Source: Stenogyne calaminthoides
Lineage: Eukaryota > Streptophyta > Magnoliopsida > Lamiales > Lamiaceae
DNA: 64,000 nucleotides
Assembly: GCA_037126765.1 (NCBI GenBank)
Contig: JBBCBC010000016.1
Location: forward strand, 16,666,728 to 16,730,727
Direction of reading: 5' to 3'
A model generated the notes under the pieces. It made no database searches and was not told the origin of the DNA. It worked only from the letters and a program-made list of their open reading frames with translations. The position numbers were made by a program, and so were the translations under genes. Positions 32,627 to 43,062 of the stretch are shown one piece after another. Position 1 is the stretch's first letter, and every line of letters begins with the position of its first letter.

Positions 32627-33133
32627 TTAACCTTGCGATTCTTTTCTCATTTGCATGACCAAGTCTACAGTGCCACAAGTAAGTTGGGTTTCATGATTAC
32701 TAAGTTTGAGTCTTCTTTTTTGTATAATAAGAACGTTATGTCCACAATGAAATAAATATAAACCATTAGATAAAGGAGCATTTCCATACACATCACCATT
32801 AAGCAAAAAATAACAATTATTGTTTGCAAAATGGAAGCAAAAACCTTCAATATTCAACATCGAAATATAAATAATGTTGCGGGTAATAGAAGGAACAAAA
32901 TAACAATTATTCAGTTCAAGTCTAAAACCAGAGGGTAAATCTAAAACATAAACGCCAACACGTTCAGCAGCAACTCTTGCTCCATTCCCAACGTGTAAAG
33001 CGACTTCACCTGGCCTAACTGCCTTGCTATCCTTGAGACCCTGCACATTTGTACAAATGTGTGAGCCACAACCAATATCTAATACCCAACAGTTAGCATC
33101 ATTTGTGGATATGTTTATCTCAATAACAAACAT
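32627..33133 (-). pseudogene. protease and gag-pre-integrase region of element D
   Basis: The reading CWVLDIGCGSHICTNVQGLK is the copia aspartic protease active site (usually D-T/S-G; here DIG, which would be inactive or weak). LHVGNGARVAAERVGVYVLD and FVPSITRNIIYISMLN are the rest of the protease. The zinc-binding pre-integrase part (about 32700-32630, GTVDLVMQM) is reached in a broken frame. It joins the gag remnant at about 33120. Confidence 0.7.
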
Positions 33134-33363
33134 ACATGTTCCAGTGGCTGGGAAGCATCCTCTTGATGCTTCTTCTGAGCTGCGGCGTCAAACGCCTCAG
33201 CCTCTTCAGTACCAGTCTCCAGGGTAGCAGGGATTGGCGTGTCCAACACATACTCAATCTTTTCTTGCCTGAGCACCAAACGAATGTTTCGGTGCCAGTC
33301 GAGAAAGTTTGGCCCAACCAATTTGTTCGTTTCCAAAACGCTTCTCAATGACAAGTTATTCAT
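33115..33363 (-). pseudogene. gag N-terminus of element D, most of gag deleted
   Basis: MNNLSLRSVLETNKLVGPNF, then DWHRNIRLVLRQEKIEYVLD is the start of copia gag (retrotran_gag_2/UBN2 type). After about 75 residues (..KKHQEDASQPLEH) the sequence passes almost directly into the protease. About 300 residues of gag, including the zinc knuckle, are missing. The start at 33363 is credible: first ATG after the leader, conserved N-terminal LVGPNFLDW. Confidence 0.75.
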
Positions 33364-34600
33364 TTCAACAATCCTAGAGAAATAAAATAAAACGGGAATT
33401 AAAACACATAATTCCTATGATCAATATTCAACAATCAAAATAAATATGACCTTTAAATTTATTTTGTTTCCATTATTTTCACATACTTAATGACCTCATT
33501 GGAAAAGTATGAATTTATATCTAATATAAATCATAATGGACTAGGATCCACATTATTACTATCATAATCCCAACGAGGGCTGATCATTGCAGTAGCATAA
33601 CTGGTAGGTCTCCAAACCAATTGTAAAATTGTAATTCCTAGTTCGTCGAACCTAGTTCGACTGATGTCCCTTACCCTTTGTTCCCCGTGAGGGCTATCAA
33701 AATAAAGTTAAGTTGGTTTACAACCATCAAGTGGCGACATTACATGTCCCTATAAAAGTCCCGTTAGATGTAGATCCGGGCAAAAGACGAGGGTCTTTAC
33801 GTACTCATTGGAACGAAATCTCCAGTTTACTTTTAACTTTGATGGAAGACATCTTATCAAATTAATGAGAAAACTATATTTTGGCGAGAAACATTTTCAA
33901 AGGTGGGGTATTAATTGCTTAATCGAGATCCAACATGTTAATCTACATCACATTTGAGCATCTATTGGGCGCCGCCTACACAAACAATTTATAATGCGGA
34001 CTATAAATGCGTTAATAAGTGGGATTTTAATAATCCTTTTATAAACCTAACTTTAAAATTCAATTTTAACTTCAATTCACGATTATTAAAATTGATAATT
34101 AATCCAATTAATTATAAAATAAAATACAATTTTATTTTAGGTTTTAAAAATTAAGCTTATTAATTTTAAAACAATTTTTTAACTTTATTTGCAAGGGCTC
34201 AAGTGCAATTTCTAAAACTCTGCACGGAGGGGCCCGTTACAAATCCAATTAGCAAGACGGTCTCTCCCTCATCACTGCTCGGAAACCATCCATCAATCAG
34301 GACAACTGATACCCACAATTTCAACCTTAGTTCATCAAGAATAATCTAATTAATCATTTGAACAAATAATATTGTTAGAATTCATCATTAAATCCAATTG
34401 AAGAACGAGAGCAAAGGTACTAACAAAACCCAATCGAATCTAAACCAAAGAACGCAAAGCCAAAAAAAAACGAATCCTAGATACGCCAAATTTGAAGCAA
34501 TTGAAATAAAAAAACGATGAATTAAGACAAAGGCCAATACCATGAGACGCAAATACAAAAACCTAGAAACCGAAAGCGGAAACCAAAATCGAAAGCGAAT
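33364..34600 (-). other. leader of element D, AT-rich part
   Basis: Between the gag start and the GC-rich leader there is AT-rich sequence with no conserved frame. On copia organisation it is 5' untranslated or contains inserted DNA; a leader of over 1 kb is unusually long. Confidence 0.4.
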
Positions 34601-35100
34601 CAAACCGTAACCCAGAACAAGGAAAATTGCATCACACGAATCGGGACCAGACGCGAGTCACCGTCGCCGCTTAACGAAGTTCGGGAGACGCCGCCACCGT
34701 AAATCAAGGGTTGTGCGCGAGTCGCGACTCCCCAACCGAACGGGTTCCAAACCAAAACCGCAAGAAAGACGATCGAATTGGTGGTGCGCCGCCACTAATT
34801 TTATCGATTCCAGTGGCGTGCCGCCTTGACTCAAGGCTTGGGGGCGCACCGCGAGAAAAAAGAGACAAAGGATAGAGGCGGAGCGAAGATCGACGATGGC
34901 AAAATCAAGACGGGCCAAATCGCTGAAGCCTCAGACGATCGCGAGGCCACGACGCTTAGCGCCGCCTCGAAGCGATGCCTCGGCGAAGATCACGGCCGTG
35001 TGTGAACAAGGACGAGCAGTAGCGGTTTCTCCTAGAGAAAACCCTAAAATCAATTTGGGGATTTTAGCGGAAGAAGATTTACCTAAGCAAACAAAATAAG
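34601..35100 (-). other. GC-rich leader segment of element D
   Basis: A sharply GC-rich island in AT-rich surroundings lies between the primer site and gag. The open frames on both strands (34658-34918 minus, 34896-35099 plus) overlap each other and have no family. The position matches the GC-rich leader of element C (49850-50340), although the sequences do not obviously match. It could be packaging/dimerisation structure or captured host DNA; I cannot decide. Confidence 0.5.
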
Positions 35101-35197
35101 GGTGCGGTCCGGTTTATCAAAACGCATCGTGCCCCTAATTTTGAATAATTTTTTTATTCAAAACTGATTTTAATTATGCAATTGAAACAAAGAGCCT

Positions 35198-35211
35198 GAA
35201 TCTCGATACCA
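35198..35211 (-). promoter_or_regulatory. tRNA-Met primer binding site of element D
   Basis: The reverse complement reads TGGTATCGAGATTC and stands next to the inner end of the 5' LTR. It is the usual initiator-Met primer site TGGTATCAGAG.. with one base (the A of CAG) missing. Confidence 0.8.
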
Positions 35212-36434
35212 TATTTGGAATTTAGAGGCACATAAACACGTAATACATGCAGCAGAATAATTAAAAGTTCACCAACAACTAATATATAATTGCATAAACA
35301 ATTATGAATAAACATAACAAGAAATCTTATAGTAATTCAAGAGAAGATTTCTCAACTATGGTATCCCCCGTAATCACCGCTCATGGACTTTCACAGATTT
35401 GTCGTTTGAATCCCTAGATGAATTCGCTAGGAAAATTCTAACTCTAGATTTTATGTAGAGAATATGAACAACCAGACATGGATTTCAAGAGCTCATATAT
35501 ATAGGAGAGAACCAATTTAAATCTTAAGCTAACCCGATTATGAAATAAAATCCCTAATCCTTATTTGAATAAATCTCTTAGATTTATTTCCTACATATAA
35601 AATCTCTACTTGATTTAATTCCCCATATATGTCAAATCTCTACGATTTATTTCCATATATATTAAATCCTACAATAATATTCCATATATTATTATTGGGA
35701 ATTCTATTTAATTAAATCCAATTTAATTAAACATTAATAATAATTAATTCCAAATTATTCCATTATTAATTAATTCTCCATAAATTAAATATTAAATCCA
35801 ATTTAACATTTAATCAACCAACTATAATCCGTAAAAGGGAAATACTTATTGCGTGACCCATAGGCCCTCATATATCGAGCGATTAGTCAAACTAACGGTC
35901 TTAATTGAACCTCAGACAATAAATCGGACATTCTCAATATATGAGGTACGTTACAGAAATGTGCAACTACGTGAATCGTAGAACATGGACTATTCCAATT
36001 TCCTCCTTTCATTTACGAATACTCGATTAATCTAGAACATGATGAAGTGTCTATTCAAATAACTTAATCAATTTATCTCTAATCACTAATTGATCACTTA
36101 TGTCACACTTGGCCACAAAGTCCAAGTTGACGTGCATTGGCCAGTGACTTTGATCCAACTATGATGAGAAGATGAGTATTCTCTCTAAATCCACTTTGAG
36201 GAATGAATCCTTTTCTTGGCTCAACCACCACGCACATGCACTTCATGATGAACCCAATCCAAGCCATATCTACCCATGGAAAGTTGCAAGCATCGGTCAT
36301 GGTCAAAGTTCATCACTCCACACATGTTGTGCGTATTGACCTCAAGTCAAAGGAGTATCGCATTGCTCCCACTAACCGAGACACCCGTAGACACATATAG
36401 TGGAACTACATCAAACGGTTTCTCGGATGGGTAT
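35212..36434 (-). repeat. 5' LTR of element D, outer end missing
   Basis: It is collinear with 28235-29465 (TTTGGAATTTAGAGGC ... ACACATATAGTGGAACTACA). It stops after GGATGGGTAT at 36434, where the left copy continues for about 370 bp. The next bases start a family-B LTR. Confidence 0.85.
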
Positions 36435-36436
36435 TA

Positions 36437-37556
36437 TATTGGGAGATGAATTTAATAAAGATTTTGATTAGATCCCAAAACCCCTGAGTATGACATGTAT
36501 CAGGACATCTTGGTAGTATAGGATCAGGTTTCAATAGATATTAAGACTCAGGATTATCTGCACTCTATATAGTCAGCAGATATAGATCAGGGAGAAATAG
36601 GTTTGTTTTGATTTTGCCTGAAGAACTCAAATGTCCCTGAGTAGCTCTGAAGAATCCTGAAGACCGAAGTCCTTGAAGAAGAAAGTCCTGAATACTGAAG
36701 ACCAAAAGATCCTGAAGATTGTTTTGTACTGACCCAAAAAAGAAACTGAACAAGCTACTTCAAGTTGAATAGTGTTTTGTTCATTCTTAGTACAAACAAA
36801 CAAAATGTTATACATTCGTGGACATTAAGGAACATATCAGTTTAGTGTGGTTGACCTAAATAGAGCCATTTTGTTTGTCTCTGTTCAAAGGAAGATTTCG
36901 ACCAATGAGGAGGCGACAACAACGTACTATACTAACACAGAAAGCGACATATCTCTGAAGAAATGTCAGGGCTGATATCTTCCAGTTCACAGAAGTTGGT
37001 TATTGGCTACGTGGATGCATATTTCCTAATACATGCAAGGGTGTGTTCAAACCCTAGAAATAGCCGTTCATCAATAACCAAAAGAGGAAACCCTTGAAGC
37101 TGTCTCTCCAACGGATAGTTTTTCAAGAGTAGACTCTTAGTGAGTTGTTTATAAATACCAAGGCCTTGTTCATAACCAAGGTTACGGGAAATCAAAGCAA
37201 CTCCAAAGCTCATTCGTATTCAAAGCATACATTGAGAAGCATTCGAAACCCTTAGAATTTCCCAAGTGTTTCATCTTAGAAGAGAGATCATTTACTTAGC
37301 CTAGATTCTAGAATATTCAAAGCTTAGTTAGAGATATCCTAGCCTTTTACTTGTGTTTGATTGTAAGAGGATATCTCACCTTAGTTGGAAACCAACCAAA
37401 ACACAAACCCTTTGATTAGGTAGTTTGTGTGTGTAGTTGTTGGAGTAGTGAGAGTTGTAAAAAGTGAGTAAGCTGCTTGTGTTCAGCTTGAAAGCTCTAG
37501 AGAATAAGTTAGTAAGCTGCTTGTGTTCAGTCTGAAAGCTTGTGTGTGTTGAGTTA
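36437..37556 (+). mobile_element. family-B copia LTR (B'), truncated by a CACTA element
   Basis: It starts TATTGGGAGATGAATTTAAT (family: TGTTGGGAGATG..) and follows the LTR of element B through GTCAGCAGATATAG, TATAAATA (37150-37157), AAGCTTAGT..GAGATATCCTA and the 'gtaagctgcttg' repeat units. At 37557 it ends where CACTACAGGG begins. It is about 1.12 kb of an expected 2 kb LTR and is clearly diverged from the B copies, so it is an older insertion of the same family. Confidence 0.8.
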
Positions 37557-37734
37557 CACTACAGGGAATCACACATTTCATGACGAAATTTTCCATGACG
37601 ACGCAAAATTCGTCAAATTTTCTTACTTAAAGGTGACAAAATTTATTTTTGTCACTAAAAAGGTAGAATTAGTGACAAAAGTTATTTTTGTCACCAATTT
37701 TAAATTTTTTCGTCACTAATTCATATATTTCATG

Positions 37735-38460
37735 ACGCCAACAAGAAATTCATCACAATAAATTTGGTGACGATATTCATAATAATTAGTGACAATATTC
37801 AACGTCAAGAAAAAGAATATTTTTATGACGATGCTATGTTTTGTCATTAATCATTCAAAACAATTAGTGACACACTTATTTCGTCACAATATTATTTGAT
37901 GACGATTTTCATTGTAAGTAGTGACGATCATTTTTGTCATATAATATATATTTTTTATGACGGTTTTATGTTTCGTTGTTAATTGTTCATAATAATTAAT
38001 GACATATTTTTTCGTCACAAATATTCATATATAGTGATGATTAATAATCATTTCTTAGTGACACATTTATTTTGTCACAATATTATTTTGTGACGATCGT
38101 CATTGTAATTAGTGACGATCATATTTGTCATATAATATCTATTTTTCATGACGGTTTTATGTTTCATTATTAATTGTTCATAATAATTAGTGACATTTTC
38201 TTTCGTCACAAATATTTATATATTGTGACGATTAATAATCATTTCTTAGTGACACACTTCTTTTGTCACAATCTTATTTCGTGACGATCGTCATTGTAAT
38301 TAGTGACGATCATATTCATCATATAATATAAAATTCTCATGACGATTTTATGTTTCATCGTTAACTGTTTATAGTACTTAGTGACAATATTTTTTGTCAC
38401 TAATACGTATATATAGCGACAGTTAATAAGCATTTATTAGTGACATACTAATTTCATCAC
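37735..38460 (+). repeat. 191 bp subterminal tandem repeat of the CACTA element
   Basis: GTGACGATCA recurs at 37921, 38112 and 38303, exactly 191 bp apart, with matching ATGACGGTTTTATGTTTC and TTAATAATCATTTCTTAGTG between. About 3.5 copies are present. Each unit holds inverted TAGTGAC/GTCACTA pairs. Confidence 0.85.
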
Positions 38461-39619
38461 AAAATTATTTTTATTATTTATGTTGAAATTTATTATTTAT
38501 TAACTTTAGCCATTATTTTTTCCATATAAAATATAATTTTTATTAAATAAAATTACAAATATAAAATTTATTAAAATATTCATCCAAAATGTTCGAACAC
38601 AAGACCTCTAAATTAAACTTAGCACAACAACCAAATGAGCTACATAATTTCTGTTATTTATGTTGAAATTTATTATTTATTATTTTGTAACCATGAGTTT
38701 TTTCATATAAAATACAAATTTTATTAAAAAATTAGATCCATTAAGGTTAGAACACAAGACATCATGATGTATGAACAAAGATAGCTACACTACCAGACCA
38801 AAAGCCATATTGCGTTCAATTGTTTTCCTAAAAGTATTTCAAAAGAAAAACTCAGGTTAAAATTTGAAAAAATGTTGCAGACATTTAAGGTTTGAACACA
38901 CGACAACTTACGCAAACAAATATAGCTACACCACTAGACTAGACATGATCTTGTGTTCTATTATTCTTCTAAATGTATTTCAAAGAAAAGCTCGTTTAAT
39001 TCGATCACATTAGGGTAACAAAAGCTTCGTCACTAGCTTGCTCACTAGTTTATCCAGGCTGTGTTTCCTCGGCGAATTCCTTCGTCACATTAGAGGTCCA
39101 AAAGCTTCATCCCTAGTTTGCTCAATCTCTTCCCGCGAAAGAATTCAGCAGAAAATTGTGTTCAATTGGTACGTCTATAACCTGCGTTTCAAATTCTTGA
39201 TTTTTTTTGTTTTGTTTTATCTTTTAATTGATAGTATTATCTTTGTTTGATTGATAGTATTAGATGAATGTATTAACCTGGGAATCTAATGTTAAAAAAA
39301 GTTTAAGCCCAATCAAAATCTGATGCATTCTAGTATATCAACTCTAATGGCAATCTGATGCATTCTCAGACAAAGTTAAGGTTCATTGACTAAGTTTTCC
39401 TAGGAAGTAAATTTGGTAATTGGTAAATTGTGTTAATTGAATTGATTCTCGGAGAAGAAATAAGACTTGCCTTTCACTTGAAAGTTAATGGTTTTTAAGC
39501 CTTGCTCACCGGTGTTTGTTGAAATGCCTAAGAAAACTCTTATGATTTGAATTCGCTCCTTATGATCTCGTAAACTTGTAAACTTATGTTCTAGGATCTT
39601 TATTTGCAATAGTTCTCTT

Positions 39620-39775
39620 GTCGCTTGGACTAGTTTTTTGCCTTAGAAGGGGAAACAAGAAGGAAATTGCTGACGCCCTCGACCGGAAGTCTTCCCCGTT
39701 AGCAAATGACAAAGGTAGCAAACTCTGCCCTACATTAGCCACATTAACAAAGTTATCTCAAGTTAACTCGGTTTG
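39620..39775 (+). other. captured exon-like fragment, unidentified
   Basis: After an acceptor-like TTTGCAATAG the sequence reads VLLSLGLVFCLRRGNKKEIA, then DALDRKSSPLANDK. This is a hydrophobic stretch followed by a basic, polar segment, with protein-like codon structure inside non-coding transposon DNA. I do not recognise the source gene. Confidence 0.35.
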
Positions 39776-39780
39776 CCCTC

Positions 39781-39981
39781 TTGAAAAAAAGTGACTACAG
39801 GGTGTTTGTAAAATATGCTTTTGAGAATGTGATTCTCGAAGCGTGTGAATCAAACGGGGTGCAGTTCATGGACGCTACCATGTGGGTGCACCACCCCAGG
39901 ACTGCTAAGATGAAGGAGTTTCTCTCCGATGCGGCCAATTTCAGCGAACTCAAAGCTGTATGTGAACTTTTATCTGTTTGA
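39781..39981 (+). pseudogene. captured exon of a GFO/IDH/MOCA-type oxidoreductase
   Basis: From about 39830 the reading is ILEACESNGVQFMDATMWVH then HPRTAKMKEFLSDAANFSEL. This matches the well-known plant NAD(P)-binding oxidoreductases of the Gfo/Idh/MocA family (At4g09670-like). It covers the end of the Rossmann domain and the start of the C-terminal substrate domain, where the MWVHxPRT motif lies. A normal protein has about 360 residues; only some 45 are kept. The preceding residues (YRVFVKYAFENV) do not fit the family, so the junction is chimeric. The fragment ends at a donor-like GTATGTG (39958). It is host DNA carried by the CACTA element. Confidence 0.75.
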
Positions 39982-40899
39982 TTTACTTGAGTTTTTGGTT
40001 TTTGATTCAGTTTTTCTGTTCAATTTGATTGGTTTTTTATGAAGAATTTAAAAATAGGGAAAAATAGTAAATGATTTGGTCAATCGATATTATGACTTGG
40101 TAATGCGAGGTATTGTCATGTCGTTGAATTCATATGTAAACTGATTAGCAATCGATGAAATAGAATTGGATTGGGGAAATTTGTTGAAAAATTTCAAGAT
40201 CTAAGAATAGCTTGAGATAGTAGTAATTTTCAACTTTGGTCATTCGATGAAGGGGAAAGAGCATAGTGGAAACTGGAATGCATCCTCTGGTTTTTATATA
40301 TTTATTTTCTGTTGATTTTACTGAGATAATTAGGCAATAATTGGAGTCTGGAGGGATAGTTATTATTGCAAAATTAATGGTTTATAGAAACTTATGTGCT
40401 GATGATAAAATCAATTTATTTTGTATAAATCATGTGTTTGTTGTGGCTTAAAAGAATTTAGCTTGGTTTTCGACTTCCAAAAACCCCCTATCGTAACATG
40501 TCTTTTACCCGTTCATCGAGTGTAACGTGGCAGAAGAAATGGATTTGTTCTGTAAAGTGGTTGAATTCTTTACATGTTCTATTTCTTCTAAATGTTTGTA
40601 GGCAATTTTCTTGTAAAAGATTATTCTAATTCTAGAATGATAAATGGTTGTGCAGTTGTTAGGACTAGAAGTAGAGACGAGCACTACCGTGTTACAATCA
40701 CTAGCTAGTGTAAATAATATATGTTGGTTGCTCAAGGTGTCCAAAAAATACTTTAGATTACTTGAAACCGGATTGAGTTAGTTTGGTTCTTAATAGTGAG
40801 AGTGATAAGTTCTGCAAAATTTGTAAAAAAGTAAATGTTGAGTGTTTGGTGTAATACATTAATTAGTGAGAATCTAGAATTAGTTGGAAGCATCCCTCA
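39982..40899. other. AT-rich interior of the CACTA element
   Basis: No supported gene. It probably includes intron sequence carried with the captured exon. It ends where the LTR of element B begins. Confidence 0.45.
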
Positions 40900-41220
40900 T
40901 GTTGGGAGATGAATTTAATATATATGATTTTGATTAAGATCCTAAAACCCCTGAGTATGACATGATCATAATGATCTTGATAGTTTGGTCAGGATTCAGT
41001 TTTAGAGTACTCAGGATGTTATCTGCAAAATGTATAGTCAGCAGATATAGTTCAGGATAGGTTCTGAAGACTCTGAAGAACTCAGTATGTTTCTGAAGAA
41101 ACTGAAGTTTCAGGATGAAACTGAAGGTTCTGAAGACTCAAGATGAAATCGAGATATCAAGACTCAAGATGATATCAAGAATCAAGACTCAAGATAAAGA
41201 CTCAAGACATCACCAAGATA

Positions 41221-41295
41221 AACTATAAAGACTCAGAAGACCCTGAAGACTCAGAAGATTCTGAAGACACAAGATCAAGATCAAGATCAAGATCA
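41221..41295 (+). repeat. 15-18 bp minisatellite in the B LTR
   Basis: GAAGACTCAGAAGACCCT-type units are followed by a (GATCAA)n run. The 3' LTR has the matching array at 63063-63165, with one more unit, and with GACTGAA where this copy has GATCAA. Confidence 0.8.
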
Positions 41296-42124
41296 AGAAT
41301 ATCAAGGCACAAAGAATTACTAAAGACTCAAAGAATGCATCAATGCTCAAGATGAAACTCGAATGTTCCGAGGCACTGAATATATCTATCTGAAAGATGC
41401 AATTTCTGAGAAGATCGCAATTCCTTAGAAAATAGATATTTGCCAAGACATTCAAATGCAGACAAAAGGAACTAAGTCAGAAGTGTTGTTAAGGTTATAT
41501 CAAACTCAGAGTTTGTAACCAAAAAAGAGTTGGTGAAGGTGTCTACCTTTAATCGGAGACAAAAGTCAAAAAGAGGAAGACAAAGATCGCACCATACCGA
41601 CACGACAAAGGACAAAGTCAAATGAAAAAAAGATGTCGATGTACAAAGTTCCATCGCAAAAAAAGTGAAGACCGGCTACGTGAAAGGCTATTGCCTAAAA
41701 CGTGTTAGGGAGGTTCAAACCCTAAATATAGCCGTTCTCACACACCATAAGAGGGAACTCACGGAGCTATCTCTCCAACGGATAGTTTTCAAGAGTGACC
41801 TTGGTGTATGCCTATAAATGCTGGTGACCCTCTACATTGTAAGGTTACGAAAAATTTATACGCAACTCAAGAGCTCAAACTTATTCTTGAAAAAGTTAAA
41901 GCACTCGAAAAACATAGAATTTCCCAAGTGCTTCTATATTGAAGAGAGCTCACTATACTAAGCCTAGCTTGATAAGAATTATCCAAAGCTTAGTCGAGAT
42001 ATCCTAACCCTTTGCATTGTGCTTCATTGTAAAGGATATCTCATCCTAGTTGAAAACCAACCGAGAAATCCCAAACCCTTGAGAAGGTAGTTGGAGTGTG
42101 TTTGTTGGTGAGAAGCGTTGTAAA

Positions 42125-42345
42125 GAGTTAGTAAACTACGCGGAGTAGTCAGAAAACTCTAGAGGAGAAGTTAGTAAGCTACAGGGGTAGTCTGAAAGCT
42201 TGTGTGTGTTTTGAGTAAGTAAACTACGGAGGTAGTGTAAAACTCAAGGTCGGGTTGAGTAAGTAAACTACGCGGAGTAGTGAAAACTCGTGGTCGAAGT
42301 TGAGTAAGTAAACTACGAGGTAGTCTTTAAAGCTCGTGGTTGATA
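42125..42345 (+). repeat. five-unit ~44 bp repeat in the transcribed part of the B LTR
   Basis: Units start near 42125, 42168, 42213, 42257 and 42302. Each has GAGT(T/A)AGTAA(A/G)CTAC..GTAGT with a short variable loop, so each can fold into a CTAC/GTAG hairpin. They lie between the TATA box and the primer site, hence in R-U5 RNA. Two related units are present in B' (37465 and 37509). Confidence 0.75.
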
Positions 42346-42929
42346 GTGAATTTCTCTCAAGAGTCGCGAGAGTGGACGAGGAGCTTGAGTCTCTGAACCA
42401 CTATAATTGCTGTGTTCTTTATTGCTTTCCTTATCTGTGCTTAACTGTTGCATTGACTTGTTTTTGAAAGCATACTTTTCACTGATATTCAGTTGGAATC
42501 AATCCACTGAAGTTGCATAAGTGAATCACAGCTTAATCACTATTTTCATAAAGGAAGGTTTTCAAAGAAAGCTTAAAACGAAAGTATAACTAAAAGGGCC
42601 AACCATTTCAAGACGATCGAAAGTAGCTAGAACAGATAATTACCAAACCGAACTCTCTTATGAGGATTCAAGAAGTTAGTTATCCGATCCAAGCAACTCA
42701 GGATCTCCGACATTCAGGACTCGGGTTGGGATTATCCGAGGTATCCGAAAAAAATTTCAGATCACTGCCTCAAGAGACTTTGATTTCAGAGCGATCTGCG
42801 GCTTCTCGTAACCTAATCTTCGTGATTATATCGACCCAAGCCGACCTCAAGAAGAAGAAAAAGTTTTAAAATCATGAACACGTGTATTCCCCCATACACG
42901 TGTAAGACTCGCTTGCCGGGACCAACAAG

Positions 42930-42940
42930 TGGTATCGAGC
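42930..42940 (+). promoter_or_regulatory. tRNA-Met primer binding site of element B
   Basis: TGGTATCGAGC two bases after the LTR end. The usual primer site is TGGTATCAGAGC; the A of CAG is missing, as in elements C and D. Confidence 0.85.
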
Positions 42941-43062
42941 AAAGGGTTCAACTTGACCACTCATTGTGTTGACCAAAGTTTTATTTTTCAAAAAATACTT
43001 GCGGGTCTATCCGAACCGATCTTATTTCTTTGAAACTTTTTATTTTTCAAAAGATCGAAAAA

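Larger units (their letters stand above)
28235..36434 (-). mobile_element. copia element D, minus strand, right LTR truncated
   Basis: Order on the minus strand: 5' LTR (36434-35212, its outer part missing), primer site, GC-rich leader, gag remnant, protease, integrase, RT, RNase H, purine-rich tract, 3' LTR (29839-28235). All domains are Ty1-copia, in the order integrase before RT. It is inserted in pol of element E. The outer end of the right LTR is cut by a family-B LTR at 36437. The coding part has frame breaks, a shortened integrase and a largely deleted gag, so it is non-autonomous. Confidence 0.85.
37557..40899 (+). mobile_element. CACTA (En/Spm) transposon, left part
   Basis: The terminus is CACTACAGGGAATCACAC, with the expected 3 bp flank TTA at 37554-37556. 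It is followed by a dense array of short TAGTGAC / GTCACTA / ATGACG words in both orientations, the subterminal transposase-binding array of CACTA elements. A 191 bp tandem repeat makes up most of this array. Downstream are repeated 'gaacacaagac..tagctacaccactagac' blocks and captured gene pieces. No transposase is visible. The right terminus (..GTAGTG) is not found before 40900, where element B interrupts it. Confidence 0.85.
40900..42927 (+). repeat. 5' LTR of element B
   Basis: 2028 bp, TGTTGGGAGATGAATTTAAT ... CCGGGACCAACA. TATAAAT lies at 41813-41819. The 3' LTR (62750 onward) matches it over the visible 1.25 kb, but with patches where CTG/CAG words differ. Downstream of the TATA box lie five ~44 bp repeat units (42125-42345). 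Confidence 0.9.

Noticed and set aside
34658..35099. Two overlapping frames on opposite strands with Arg/Pro/Ala-rich products
   Set aside because: Same reason: GC-rich leader of element D, no conserved motif, mutually antisense.
37735..38460. Regularly spaced repeats that could suggest a CRISPR-like array
   Set aside because: The unit is 191 bp, without unique spacers, in plant DNA at a CACTA terminus; it is a subterminal tandem repeat.
41210..41455. Minus-strand frame with repeated 'LLSLQGLLSLYSLS' (also 63059-63283)
   Set aside because: It is the translation of the LTR minisatellite of element B, not a gene.
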